NCBI GenBank assembly: GCA_030077755.1
Contig: JAQJZZ010000005.1
Coordinates: 682,001 to 746,000 of the forward strand
Source: Filosporella fistucella
Lineage: Eukaryota; Ascomycota; Leotiomycetes; Helotiales
Direction of reading: 5' to 3'
Length of the DNA stretch: 64,000 bases
Positions 23,332-34,501 of this stretch are shown here, piece after piece. Within the stretch, counting starts at the first letter, position 1. Each line of letters starts with the position of its first letter. A program made the translations under genes and the position numbers. The notes under the pieces were generated by a model. It saw nothing but the letters and a program-made list of their open reading frames with translations. It was not told the DNA's origin and searched no databases.

Positions 23332-23766
23332 ATGAAGTTCCAAATCGTGGCACTCCTGGCCGTCCTCGTAGCGGCTGTTTCGGCAGATCGCATCGAGGTA
23401 TGGTCCAACTGTGGTGCATTTGGCTGTACCCGTGATGGGACATGGTACAATGTTTGGGGAGAACACTTCTACGTCAAAGCAGCCGATGGCTGCCGCAAGC
23501 CAGACGTTCCAGGCGTCACCAATGTTTGCTTCGACTGGAACAACAGAAGAGGCCACTTTGACGCCCCTGGTTATGGCAAACGATGCTTCGGACAAATTTC
23601 ACAGTACGGCTATTATTGTGGCACCGGTACCTGTTACACAACGTGGTTCGATGAGACTCCTTGCAACTGGAGAATGGCCTCAGAGCCGGATGCAAATTCT
23701 ACTGATACCGCTATCCCAGCTCCTGATTCTACACTCAATACCACGGCTTCTGCTTTCAGAGCTTAG
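23332..23766 (+). CDS. Small cysteine-rich secreted protein (144 aa)
   Basis: A single coding exon. The first 18 residues form a signal peptide with a VSA-D cleavage site. The mature part has eight cysteines (SNCGAFGC, DGCRKP, NVCFDW, KRCFG, YYCGTGTC, TPCNW), enough for four disulphides, and is rich in Trp, Tyr and Gly. The C-terminal 35 residues are Thr/Ser/Asn-rich with NxS/T sites. Size, secretion and cysteine content resemble candidate effectors or surface proteins. I do not recognise a named family. A well-formed intron lies in the 5' untranslated region. Confidence 0.8.
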   Translation: MKFQIVALLAVLVAAVSADRIEVWSNCGAFGCTRDGTWYNVWGEHFYVKAADGCRKPDVPGVTNVCFDWNNRRGHFDAPGYGKRCFGQISQYGYYCGTGTCYTTWFDETPCNWRMASEPDANSTDTAIPAPDSTLNTTASAFRA

Positions 23767-24470
23767 AGAGTACGTCTAGGTGGCATTTGGGTGGTCAGGC
23801 AAAGATTCCAGTAGAGACAAATTGTCACCAAATCGGGGATATCAATAGGGAGGGAAGAGATGCGATCAACGGAGACGCACGAGACGGGAAAAAGGGCGAG
23901 GCGAAGGAAGAATACTTTCAGAAGCTGGAGAATAGCCTTTCAACAAGGACAAATTCAATCTTTCATAGTACAAAACAAGCTTGTGGCTCGTAGTCCAAAA
24001 GTATTCCCCTATCTCCAAAGTTCACATTCAACCTTGAGTGACATTGAATGCATTCTCTACCTAGAAAACGTTACAAGCTCTACCACTTGCGAAGTTCTGT
24101 CACTCTGATTTCGATGCTCTCAGATAGTGAAGAAAGACATCAGAGTCGTTGGACCTTAACCGAGTTCGGGACGAATTCTCCCGTGATGATTGGATGGGCT
24201 TGAGGCAGTGCTACTGTAGACTTCTGGGGCTAGTTTCTCATCGTAGGTATCTCAAGTTCCGCGTGATTATATTTGTTATTGTTGATGTCGAGGCATATAT
24301 CAATTGTAAATCTGGATGTCGCTCATGGTAAGGCTAGATACTCAGGGTAATGTTACATGTGCTATCATGAGTTGTCAGTGGCTTATGCAGGCTGACTTCG
24401 CCTTCCAGTCTGCCTTGCAATTGTTCGGCCGCAAAAGAAAACACGGATCTTCAAACATTCTACACCCTTA
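23767..24470. other. Intergenic, no gene seen
   Basis: No supported coding sequence; short frames only. Confidence 0.4.
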
Positions 24471-25560
24471 ACACCTTCAAGTCAATTCACAGTATTTCTT
24501 ACCCTCTGCTCGAGATCTTAGGGACGGTGGGCATGGCTGACGCACTCCCTGTGTTCGAAGGTGCCTTTGCTCGCTTTAAGTAGGATATTAGTTCCGACGA
24601 GTACCTTACACTCTAGTCAACAACTCTGGAAGATGTCTTGAGAACAGCACGAAGTATCCAGCAGAGAATGGACTCCCGCCGATACGACCTAAGTCTCTCA
24701 TTCAGGCACAATGACTTTGTTCGTAGCTTGGAGATCCAGAGGAAATCGACCGACAAAATGGTAATCTTCCTTGCACTGCGCAATAGATCTTTGGAGATTC
24801 AGAAACTGCAAATGATTGATCCCCAGGAAATAGAGGGACAATTGACATGTCTCCAAAAATGTATTTCATGGCTGTGTTTGGAGGACCATATCCAAGCAGA
24901 CAATCTTGACAGATTGTTGCAGCTCCGGCAACCTTGTTCATGTCCTTGGATTCTTGAAAATTCTCATTGATATCATGGTTTGAGTGCAATGGCGCATCTC
25001 CAGTTCTCTGGATAACAGGTCCCCATGGCGTAGGGAAGCAAATTTTAATCAATGCCCTTGTTTTATAGATTCTGGCCGGTTCATCGAGAGTGTTCTTCGC
25101 AGGGAAGAGCGTGTTGGCAGTTCATATTATCAATAGTTGGCAATCTCGGAAGAACATTGACCTCATATACATGTTTTGTTACAGAAACGAAAAAGAGGGA
25201 GGATAAAACAGTCTGATACTGCGAACCCTGATAGCTCAGATGCTAAGGTTGTATCCCGATTTATCCTCATACGTCTTCGATTATTACCTCAGAGCACGGT
25301 TTTCCCCTCTTTAGCCATAACTCAAGATTTGCTCTCCGAGCTGGCGTCACTAATGCCGGTTCGACCATATATAGTCCTTGACGGACTCGATAAGTGCGAT
25401 GAGTACGATCTATCGACTATCGTCAGCGGCTTGATGGCTTGATCTCATCTAAAGACTCGACATGCCAAGTCTTGGTATCTAGTCGACAAGCAGCTCAACT
25501 CGGCGAGTATTTCAAGAATTTTCCGATGGTTGTTGTATCTAAGAGCCACTTTAGTGTAAG
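24471..25560 (+). pseudogene. Decayed NACHT-type STAND gene
   Basis: Fragments in changing frames follow the order of a fungal NACHT protein. An N-terminal helical piece comes first (YPLLEILGTVGMADALPVF, about 24499-24590). Next is a coiled-helix stretch (24605-24968). A Walker A region follows at about 24976-25060 (WFECNGASPVLWITGPHGVG), where Gln replaces the Ser/Thr after the P-loop Lys. The Walker B comes last (RPYIVLDGLDKCDEYD, about 25363-25410). Several stops and frameshifts separate them, and no C-terminal repeat domain is visible. It lies 0.7 kb from the 3' end of the intact CHAT-STAND gene, consistent with turnover in a recognition-gene region. Confidence 0.65.
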
Positions 25561-26295
25561 CGGATCACAGGCCAATACCACGACCATTGATGTCACAGAG
25601 AATGCTGTAATTCCATGAGGCGTCTACGACCCAGCCGATTTGAAATACCAGGTCTGCCTCAGCAGGGAGAATCATCTTTGTCTCAGGAGCCCGCCCAGTC
25701 GCCTCTAGGATAGTCAAGCAGCTCAGGGAACGAGAATGTTGCCAGAGATACACCAACCTCTCTCACTCAGCAACCCAACACGTCATCTATTACGTGTAAA
25801 TTGTGTGTGAATATTCATATCCTCTGGTTCGTACTTATTTCTGGAAGTCTGGCAGTCGGACTCGGGCGCTCTTTCGCTACTAGTGATGAGGGGAAAGGAT
25901 TCACTGATACTGCGTATGTGGTGACTGCGGGAGGTCTGATTGTCTTCCCAATCCAGTCGAGGCATCCGGAGCGGTGCAGGCTAGCGGTCAGAAACCGGGG
26001 TAGGGGATAATTCAAAGAACTGAACTACAACAGGTGACTTGGATTTTTATGTATTTATTGTGATTTTCTTTGTTTTTGAGCATCTCTTGAGCTATAATTT
26101 AAATTTTCGCTCCTCAATAAGTTGCCAGGTACATGACGATTTCTGACGTAAGAAGATAGCGTGGCTATCTTTTCGAAGTGCTAGTCACCAACAACTTCAA
26201 CACTACTAACAATAGTCTACCATAATATAACGCTGGATAAGAATATGTAAATCTCCTGCTGATGGCTCTCCTGCCCATCTCAAAAATCCCTAACC

Positions 26296-29200
26296 TTAAG
26301 ATGTATCAACATCAGCTAAAACATTGCCGAATGAGCATCCACTTAGTTCCCTCTCCATCTCTTCGAAGATGTTCTCTCTCTCCGACATGCTGTCACGAAT
26401 CGACTGCTTCAACTTGTTGAAAAACTTAACAGAGAACGGTTCCTGAGATTTTGCTATTTGTGACTCTTCAAATGTGTCGAAGAAAGTCTGCGCAAACTCA
26501 AGAGTATTTTCCACATCATCGATGTATAAAAGCCCCTCATGTTGCGCATGATTGATGAACTCAACAAGTATGTGTGCTTCTTTCATACGAGGTGATAGAT
26601 GCAGCTCTTGCAGACTCTTGCCTTCTTCGACTTCGTAATTCAATATCGATCTGCCGTACTCTTCTTTTGCAGGTAAATCCAGAACTCTTTCTGGAACTCG
26701 TGCCTTCTCAGGATCAGTGAAGTAGTGCTCTGTAAGATGCTCCAGCAATGCTCCACTCTGCGCATAATTCATTTTCCGTTTTGTAGCATATCCTAAAATC
26801 CAGTATTGAGTGAACAGCAATGGTGTTGAAATAGAGCATGTATCGAGTTCTGGTAGGACAGCGTATTTATACGCAAGGAGATACTGGATCATTAGGCATC
26901 TTACTGTGAAGAGACCTGTAAGGCCGAAAATTCCAAAGGTTGCAAGTTGCATTTCAGAGATATGATGGGTAGCTGTGAGAGCATTCTCCAGATGTATTCC
27001 AGCCGGCTCCCAATGGTGAAGTCGAAGGGAAGCAAGTCCTCTGCAAAACTCCCATTGAGCTTCTCCGCCCGTCTCTTTGTCAAGCCCAATGCTTGTAAGA
27101 TGTTGATCCAAAGCTACCCAATCCTTTCGCCAGAAATAGTCTGCGATGATGAACTGATGGTACGAGTTTGCAGAGTAGATATTTTTGGTCTGTGAGGCAA
27201 AATCTAGCCCAAAAAGGATTGCACTCCGCCACCCCGCTGCACATACAGCCAGAATCTGATCATAATACATGTCAAAGATATCTCTGGCCGCTCTCCCGCT
27301 CATGATACCAATTTTGATTTCGCCGAATACCTCCGATATTTTTCTAATATGACAGCCAAGGTCTGGAGGGAGGATTTGTTTACTCTCTTCGAAAAGAGAC
27401 ATAAGATCTGCCGAGGTGGACTCCATACCGAATTGTGAAGCTATTGCAAATGTCCCTCGACACAATAGATCCCACTGTTGTTTGTACCAGTCCCAGGGGA
27501 TACTCATAATCTCTTCGAAAGCATTTCTAAGCAGTATTCGGGAAGTCTCTTTCATTGGAGTGGTCTCTTCTTTGGTCCTTATGCCCCAAGTTGATGAAGC
27601 TCGCCCTATAGCATAGCCCTCTCGCAGTAGTCTTGGTCCAATTGCATTGAACTTACGTGCATTAGGATCATCGATCTCCAAGAGCCAATCAAACAATTTT
27701 TGAAAATTATCTTCCAGAGCTTGCTCTGCCTCATCAAGTTTTGACAAAACAGGGTGAGAGCTAGAGTTAAGAAATCTTGCGATCATTTGTGAACGCTGAA
27801 GCTCTTGAGCGAGAGTAGGACACATCTCAGGAATCAACATCGTATCCACCCACGACAACTCGGCGAGAGATACTTCATTGTCCTGCAAGTGTCGCATTGC
27901 TGTTTTTGGCTTTCCCAATATGATATTGCACGCCACAAGCCAATTGCCAAGGAAAATGTCATCACGCAAGGCGCTGTATGACTGCCGTAATTTTTCATGC
28001 TGGTCTTGAAGTGCCCTAAATAATTGCAAATCAATCTCGCTCCTTCGCCATCGAAGCAAACGATGTTGAGTAGGATGTGATATAGCATCGTGATAAAGTG
28101 TGTTTGCCATGGATTTGAGCCTCAAGAATGCTCGTTGGTAATAAGCTCTAATCTCTTCTGTCAACGTTGAGATTGATGATGGCTCAAGATCGTGGGCGTT
28201 CAACTCTGGCCAAGATCTGATATATCGCTTGAAAAAAGCGTTGGGGAATGAAAAACCACTGTGATCCGTGTTCATCTCGAGCCACATATGTAAACCGCCA
28301 ATCAGACTTTTGCTCAGCAGCCGTTCCTCTTGCATGTTATTCCACCATACTTTGAAACCTTCCGCATCAAGAGATTCAGATGAGCTTGCATTTGCTTCCG
28401 ATGTATTGTCCCAGCTCTCGAGTCTCTTTCTGAGGTAAGTGAGAAAACAAGCCTTCATCCGAGCATGGAATGTCCATGTATCATGCGAATCAAAGTTATC
28501 TGGGTATGGGATCTCCTTCCAAACTATCTGTCGCAAGTAGAGCAGAAGGCATGGGTGGATTTGATAGGCAGGCTCGGAAATTAGTCGGTTCGAAGCATTT
28601 GGTGTGAGGAAAAAAGAGGCAGGTTTTAGCAGACCCAGACGGCATAAATCCTGTATTATCTTTTCCCCACTCTGGTAGCAAGTCGCGTCTGAAATTTTCT
28701 GCTTTGCCAGTAATGCAATCCAATGCGTCGACGGTCTCCGGCTTGATGAATGAAAGTGCGATAGAATCGAGCGATGACGATACCTTCGTGGCAAACATCT
28801 AGAGACGTCGGTCTGCAAGCATCGAACATAGTTACACCAATAACTTCCTAAATCAGTGCCAAGGTAACACGAAAAAGGCGATAAACTCAATAAGATGGCT
28901 TTTTCAAGTGGCGCAAGAGAAATGAAGTAGTTCTTGCAAAGTTCAGCCACTGGCAATGTTCGTAGGTAGTCTTCTTGAGATTGGTCTGGCAACCCTCGAC
29001 CACGAAGGAGCAAGTCGTACATCCTCCTGAGGTACTTATATTGCTCTTCGACTGATGATTCCATGGTTTGTAGCGGCTTTGCGATGAAATTTTCCATGAG
29101 TACTGGCAAACGTGCAAAGTATTCTATACTGTTGCTAAGTAGGTTGAAACGTTCTGGTTCCTGGAGAGCCATCCAAAATGAAGTGTCTTGGTTCCTAAGT

Positions 29201-31157
29201 GTTACCGTCAAGGCCGAGTTTCCAGGCATGGAATAAAATAGTGAAGTCAACTCTTGATTCTGGTGGTCGAACTCTATAGTATTGGCAACCTCGTCGATTC
29301 CATTGTCCTCTCTCGCCGATGTGAGCCACTGAAGCTTTGAGCAAGACCCAATAATAACAAGCACACGGCCACGAAATCTGGCAAAGTCGTCATGTAGCAG
29401 AGACATCCAGCAATGTATTTCGCTATCAGTCAATGGTGATATATTAGTCAAGGACTTGTAGGTAGGGAAATCGTCTATGACTAGAAGAAGCCTCCTATCT
29501 TTATCCTGAAACTCGAGCCAGGAGGATATTACATCTAGGCAATAATCCATGGTGAAGGAATTACTGATTTTTGGATTTGTTGCGATATAGTCTAATTTGG
29601 TTCCGCTACTGTGTTCGAGAATGTTCGCGATCGAAGTAAATATGGGTAATGGGTGCATATATTCGCCTGCGGTAAAGCCAAAATACAACGCTTTCTGAAC
29701 CATTTCCGAATCGGTCCACCACTCCATGCAGTGCCTGAGCAACGTAGTTTTACCAATTCCAGTGAATCCGTATATATTTACCACCGGTCCAGATCCGCAA
29801 TCCCAAGGGTCAAGAAGTCGAGTCTCTAGATTAAGAAGCTCGATATCCCAATCATTGGAAATAGTCAAGTCACTTTCAAGGCGTGAATCGATTTGCTGTG
29901 TAGAGTCTGACTGAAACTGGAGTGTCTCAAGTTTTCGCGCATCCTGGGATACATATGTGACTGGGACCAACCAGTCTTCCAGAGGGAGAGGCAGTCCGAA
30001 TTTTCCACGTCGGATCTTATCCACTCGCATAGCTTTCCTAGCAGAAGCCGCAGCGAATATGAATGTCTTTTTCTCAAGAAGAAGGGCAGTGTAGAAACTC
30101 TTCACAAGTATTTCAAGAGCACTGGCAATCAACTTATATGACATCGCCATGACGAAAGGTACGCCGTTGCGGACGAATACACTTGCGAGATTGGCTTCCC
30201 GGCCAGCCCTCATTGTTCCAGTTTCGCATGCACCGAGGAAGACATATGGGATATGGTAACGTGCGACAATAGCAGCCACCCTTGACGCGCTGATTTCTCC
30301 TTTCGTTGGGCCATTCTCTTCTTCCGGGTAAAAGTATAATGAGCTCCGTGTCCTTTTACGTGATCAGCTTTATGAAAGTCATAAAGGAACAAAACTTACG
30401 TGGTATTGTCGTTGACAGTTTTCGCACTGACACTGCCATGCATATCAAAATGTACTAGGTTATATCTGATACCCTGCTGTTTGGCCCTTGCTAGATGCTT
30501 CCTAAATGCCTGGAAAGTTCCAGGTCTCACAATATCGATTTTGAGAATGTTTTCCCCAAGTATTTTTGAGCATTGTGAAAGGATGCTTGCTGCAATGCGA
30601 TGATGACTCTCCTCTGACAAATCACGTCGAGCAACAATCAAGAGGACTCGGAATTGTTTGTCCCTACCGAGAGGAGCAAATTCGTGAGGCTTGAATTTTG
30701 CAGCTTCCATCCGGACGATCCGCGTGACTGAAACTTCTCCAGCTCCTGACGTCTCAAGGTCTCCTTCCAAAGCCTCCCAATGTAGCTCGTTGATACTTCT
30801 TTCCTGTGATGCATCATCACCGTCGTCTACCAAAATAGAAATGCGCGAGGAAATGGTTGGAAGTTGAGATCGATAAATTTGGTGGAGCAGTTTCGTTCCG
30901 TATGACTTCAATTCAATCTCAACACTTGAGACTTTGATTTTCTCCAATGGTGATGCGATAGGGTACTCCTCAAAGTACCACCGGAGAAGTTTTTCCTGTA
31001 GATCATTTGATGGGTCCTGAAGGAATGTGGGATGTATCGAAGAGGGCGATTGGATCTCCCAACCTTGCTGGGCATCATTGAATCCAAGTTGAGTTATATG
31101 AAAATCATGTTCATTTCTGTCGGATAGATCAGCGTTCAAAGACTCAAAAGAAACCAT
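26296..31157 (-). CDS. CHAT protease-STAND NTPase, NLR-like (1604 aa)
   Basis: Exon 1 is 31157-30400 and exon 2 is 30352-26296. The 47-bp intron has a CTGAT branch site. The N-terminal CHAT (caspase-like) domain has the His-Cys dyad: His240 in VHFDMHG and Cys295 in FLGACETG. A STAND-type NTPase follows, with P-loop GFTGIGKTTLL (Lys454) and Walker B LLLVIDDFP (Asp about 546-547). The remaining roughly 1000 residues look helical and repeat-like (TPR-like inference), including CLMIQYLLAYKYA and YWILGYATKRKM. This is the layout of a nucleotide-gated protease receptor. The ATG at 31157 is the first Met in this frame, but the frame stays open about 100 nt upstream and more 5' exons are possible. 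It is divergent from the 292-aa gene, a likely partner or substrate. Confidence 0.85.
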
Positions 31158-31785
31158 GTCGTGGAGACAAAGAAGTGGAATCTCGTAATTGTTGACGTTG
31201 TTCCAAATTGGATTTGTGAAAACCCTGCCTTGGGAACACAGAGTAGGGATAACATATCGGGAATCAAAAAATCGTCAGCGCTCGAATAACACCTGGGTGG
31301 GGATACTTATCGAACAGCAGACAATCATACCATGGTCGACATTTATTCGCCAATTCCGACACAGTTGATTTCTGGTTGATTTCTGTTCCTGGTCCAATCA
31401 AAATTTGCTTTGTCCACGGTGGCGTTGAGAGCTGAAAGCCATTCCGGTCTGGCCCTTGACAGCTTCTGAATCATCTCGCCAAAAATCACACGATCTGCCA
31501 AAATCGGACTTTTTAATGGTAAGATTTCATGTGGGCTCACCTGGCCTTTAGAAATGATCTCGAGATTAGTGTCCGTTCGTTGAGGCAAGCTGCAAAAGTA
31601 CAAAATCTCGCGCTATTGGAGTCAACAACCAACTTGATATCCAACATCATCCAAGAGCACATCCGGAACTGATATTAGCAGGTAAGGTATAGCATTCGGA
31701 TAGCGCAGCAAAACAACGATCAGGGCTAACTTAGGTGCTAGTTTTCATCTCTCTCTGATTGACGCATCTTCTCAGGATACAAATC
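31158..31785. promoter_or_regulatory. Divergent promoter of CHAT-STAND and 292-aa genes, with possible extra 5' exons
   Basis: This 628-bp region separates two head-to-head genes. On the minus strand it contains protein-like stretches: YPNAIPYLLISVPDVLLDDV (about 31710-31640), which has the YPxxxP hallmark of RWD domains, and LSRARPEWLSALNATVDK (about 31465-31412). Plausible splice sites exist, but I could not build one continuous model. Confidence 0.35.
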
Positions 31786-32664
31786 ATGGATCGACATCGC
31801 TTCCTTATTCTAGACAATCCAATTTCAGCACAGGATACAGATCGATTGCTAGGAAGACTTGCTCTGAATTACAAGAATCCTTTAGATGAATCCGAGCCAC
31901 TGGATCCGTCCGAAATCTCCAAGAGCTATCTTCAAGGAGTAATATCCGAGAAGGCATCGAAGATATTTGCATCGGTGTCAGACAATCAACAACTCAAGGT
32001 CGCCCTGGAACCTTTCTTTTCTTTGTTTTCCAAGTCGGAAGCCAGTGTTGCAACTACACTAGAAAGCTCTTTTGTCGAAACGCATCGATTGCGAAACCAC
32101 AACAAAGTGTTTGAAAAGATCATGAAACAATACGAGAAGGACATCAAAGACATGATGGATTTGGAGAGCCCGAAGTATGGAGTGAGCCCGGAGAAGATAT
32201 ACATGGTCATAGGCTACAAATGTCTCTTTGATCCAACTAGAAACGTCAAGGTGGAAAATGAAAAGGCGACAAATGTCAATATTACAATTCCCATTGGACC
32301 AGCAGTCAATGCTCTCGCACCAGGGGTCTTACCACTGGAATCGAAGCTGGTCGGCACTGGCGGGGGAGAAGTAAAAGATAGTCTTGATATTGGCGGGCAG
32401 TTCGTGGGAAAGATTGGGTTTGCGGTGGAATACAAAGTGTACAAAAAGAGCAAGATTCTCTCGTTTTTTCGCAGGAAAGAGATTCATGAAGGCTGGGTCC
32501 CAGGAAGTGTTCTCGCTTTCCCACCGGGTGTAGCAATGGGGAGATATAAAGGAGATGAGGATCTGGTTGATTATGAAGACGAGGACGAGGATGCCGAGGA
32601 CTTCGAGGACTACAAACTCTGTCGGCTTGGGCTAGATGACTTTTATGTTCCAAGTAGTGAGTAG
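31786..32664 (+). CDS. 292-aa protein paired with the CHAT-STAND gene, possible gasdermin-like fold
   Basis: A single exon with its start at the first ATG (31786) of the open frame. No signal peptide or membrane helix is seen. The pattern is an N-terminal segment RFLILDNPISAQDTDRLLGR, then a long strand-turn-strand (SASVATTLESS-like, VETHRLRNHNKVFEKI), then a helical stretch, then alternating strands IYMVIGYKCLF and VGKIGFAVEYKVYKKSK, ending in a strongly acidic tail. The order of strands, with a V-x-T-x-x-L strand before a helix and then a YxVxG strand, recalls gasdermin N-terminal domains. That is a pattern-level inference, not a match. Gene pairing with a CHAT protease, as in known gasdermin operons, supports it. 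The alternative is an uncharacterised adaptor of STAND proteins. Confidence 0.7.
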   Translation: MDRHRFLILDNPISAQDTDRLLGRLALNYKNPLDESEPLDPSEISKSYLQGVISEKASKIFASVSDNQQLKVALEPFFSLFSKSEASVATTLESSFVETHRLRNHNKVFEKIMKQYEKDIKDMMDLESPKYGVSPEKIYMVIGYKCLFDPTRNVKVENEKATNVNITIPIGPAVNALAPGVLPLESKLVGTGGGEVKDSLDIGGQFVGKIGFAVEYKVYKKSKILSFFRRKEIHEGWVPGSVLAFPPGVAMGRYKGDEDLVDYEDEDEDAEDFEDYKLCRLGLDDFYVPSSE

Positions 32665-33172
32665 TGGCAATAGCTGAGCTGTTGCTATGACGGATACTGA
32701 TAACTTGGTGAAATTACAATCCAAAACACATTTGATTTCAAATTCGATGTTGGCAGCGCTTCCTAATTAATAAAAAATATCCGGAATGTGTTTGTCCTGG
32801 CGAAGCTGATACACTATTTATACTTCGAGCTCCTGAAACAGGAGGTTTTGGAGGCTGATAGGCGCCGTGTTAGGGACCGGAACCCGAATTTCGAGTGGGA
32901 CTCTACTAAATCTAGGCTTTTAACCACTGTAACTCCAGGCACCACTCCCTGTAATCTTTAGAAGCTTACAGCAGCCGTCGGTAAAGGTACCAATTACCCG
33001 ATTGCGTTAGATCCGTCGGATCTACCCCGCACCCGCATCAAACGTGTCGCAATTATTGTCAACCTGCAAATCACCCAATATTCCACGCCCTAACAACTTT
33101 CCGCGCCCCTGACCACAATACGTCTATCAAAAATCGATTGTACTGCCTCTCAATTTCTTTACAATCCTCATC
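32665..33172. other. Intergenic, no gene seen
   Basis: This is the upstream region of the C2H2 gene. Nothing else is recognised. Confidence 0.5.
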
Positions 33173-33890
33173 ATGTCCTCTCCTCAATCTCTCTCGAATT
33201 ACCCTGCCACATCCGCAGGATCCAATGCTGGTGGCCGATCGCGAACATGTAGATTCTGTTCCAAAAGATTCTCAAAGACTGAACACTTGCTGCGCCATGA
33301 GCGATCGCATACCAAGGAGAGACCGTATACATGTGGGGTATGTCAGAAGAGCTTTGGTAGAAAGTAAGTAGAACCTGCCCCGCCGCTCTGGACGAATTTG
33401 GGTGTCGTCACATGGTGGCGATTTTGAAATGAGTAGAGTTTTATATCATTTAACTTACTTCTTTCCTCTGCGCAATAACCAATATCGAAGGACATTTATT
33501 AACTTTTCTAGTGACACACTACTTCGCCATAAACGCGCTCATAGTAAAAGGGGGGACGACATGCATAACCCCACTCAATATGGCGGGGCCCAAGTACCAG
33601 CCAATTCCGATCCTATCCAAAATCATTCGAGCAACTCAAATGATCACTATGGAGCTGTTCAACATCAACAACTTCAACAAAATGATCTTCAAGGCTATCC
33701 ATTGACTCATCCCGATCATGCCTACTTTCCCACTCACCAATTCATCGAAAGCCACCCAGTCGATTACCCCGGCCAACCCACCTTCACCGAACCAAATCAA
33801 GTTGAGAATGAGAACGAGAATCAAATTCAAAGCCCTGCTTTCGGAATGGACAACATTGATCCAGAGTTACGTCCACCACCAGAATCATGA
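33173..33890 (+). CDS. Two-finger C2H2 zinc-finger protein (189 aa)
   Basis: Exons are 33173-33363 and 33512-33890, with a 148-bp intron inside the second finger. Finger 1 is [21 protein letters not shown] and finger 2 is [10 protein letters not shown], then [10 protein letters not shown] after the splice. The H-x3-H and linker TKERPY are canonical. Such tandem fingers usually open an 800-aa fungal regulator with a fungal_trans domain. Here the frame ends after about 120 Gln/Asn/Pro-rich residues. It is either a short orphan factor or a truncated copy, and no clear downstream continuation is seen. Confidence 0.75.
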
Positions 33891-34501
33891 GATCGTTTTC
33901 AGCCTCAAAATTCCAGCCAAGGAAGAGACCCCATGTTGGAAGTGCAATACTCAGTCATCTTTCTGAGCATTCACAGACCTTGGCTAACTTAAAATGTATG
34001 AGCTTCTTCTGTATAACACCTATTACCTGTCGAGTTTCTCTCTATCCCATACGATTACATCAAAAAGATTTCAAAAATCACTCATGGCCAGACCTACACC
34101 GCTCTGACTCGACTTCATATCACTGAGGACTCATCACGAAGAATTTGAGGGTAATCTGGCATTTTCGATAGGAAGCTCGATCACAGATACGAAGGTTGAT
34201 ACTTGCTATGGAATGGCTTGCATAGGAGGGACGAATTAGTTGTCCGTCTCCGAAGCACGTGCAGGTGTCGTGACTTATGGAGGGTTGGCTTGGCAGACGG
34301 TTCTCGAAGACAAGGACAGAGAAAGGAGCACAACAGCCGAAGAAGGATCACAAGGGAACTATCTTTGCAATACGGGATTACCCATGTGGTATTTCTCGAT
34401 AGATCATGTTCCGTCGTCCATAGCCAATAAACCCCCTTCTCCCATTTTACTTGCTCTGAATCGTGCCTGTATTTGAATCACTCTTCCAACCTCATCCGCA
34501 C
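33891..34501. other. Unassigned stretch downstream of the C2H2 gene
   Basis: A plus-strand frame at 34240-34476 (78 codons, starting MSVSEARAGVVTYGG) has no recognisable domain. It may be a remnant of a longer C2H2 regulator or chance. I do not call a gene. Confidence 0.3.

Noticed and set aside
31343..31603. Stand-alone 86-codon minus-strand gene
   Set aside because: It lies immediately upstream of the CHAT exon and has internal splice-like sites, so it is better treated as a possible 5' exon than as its own gene.
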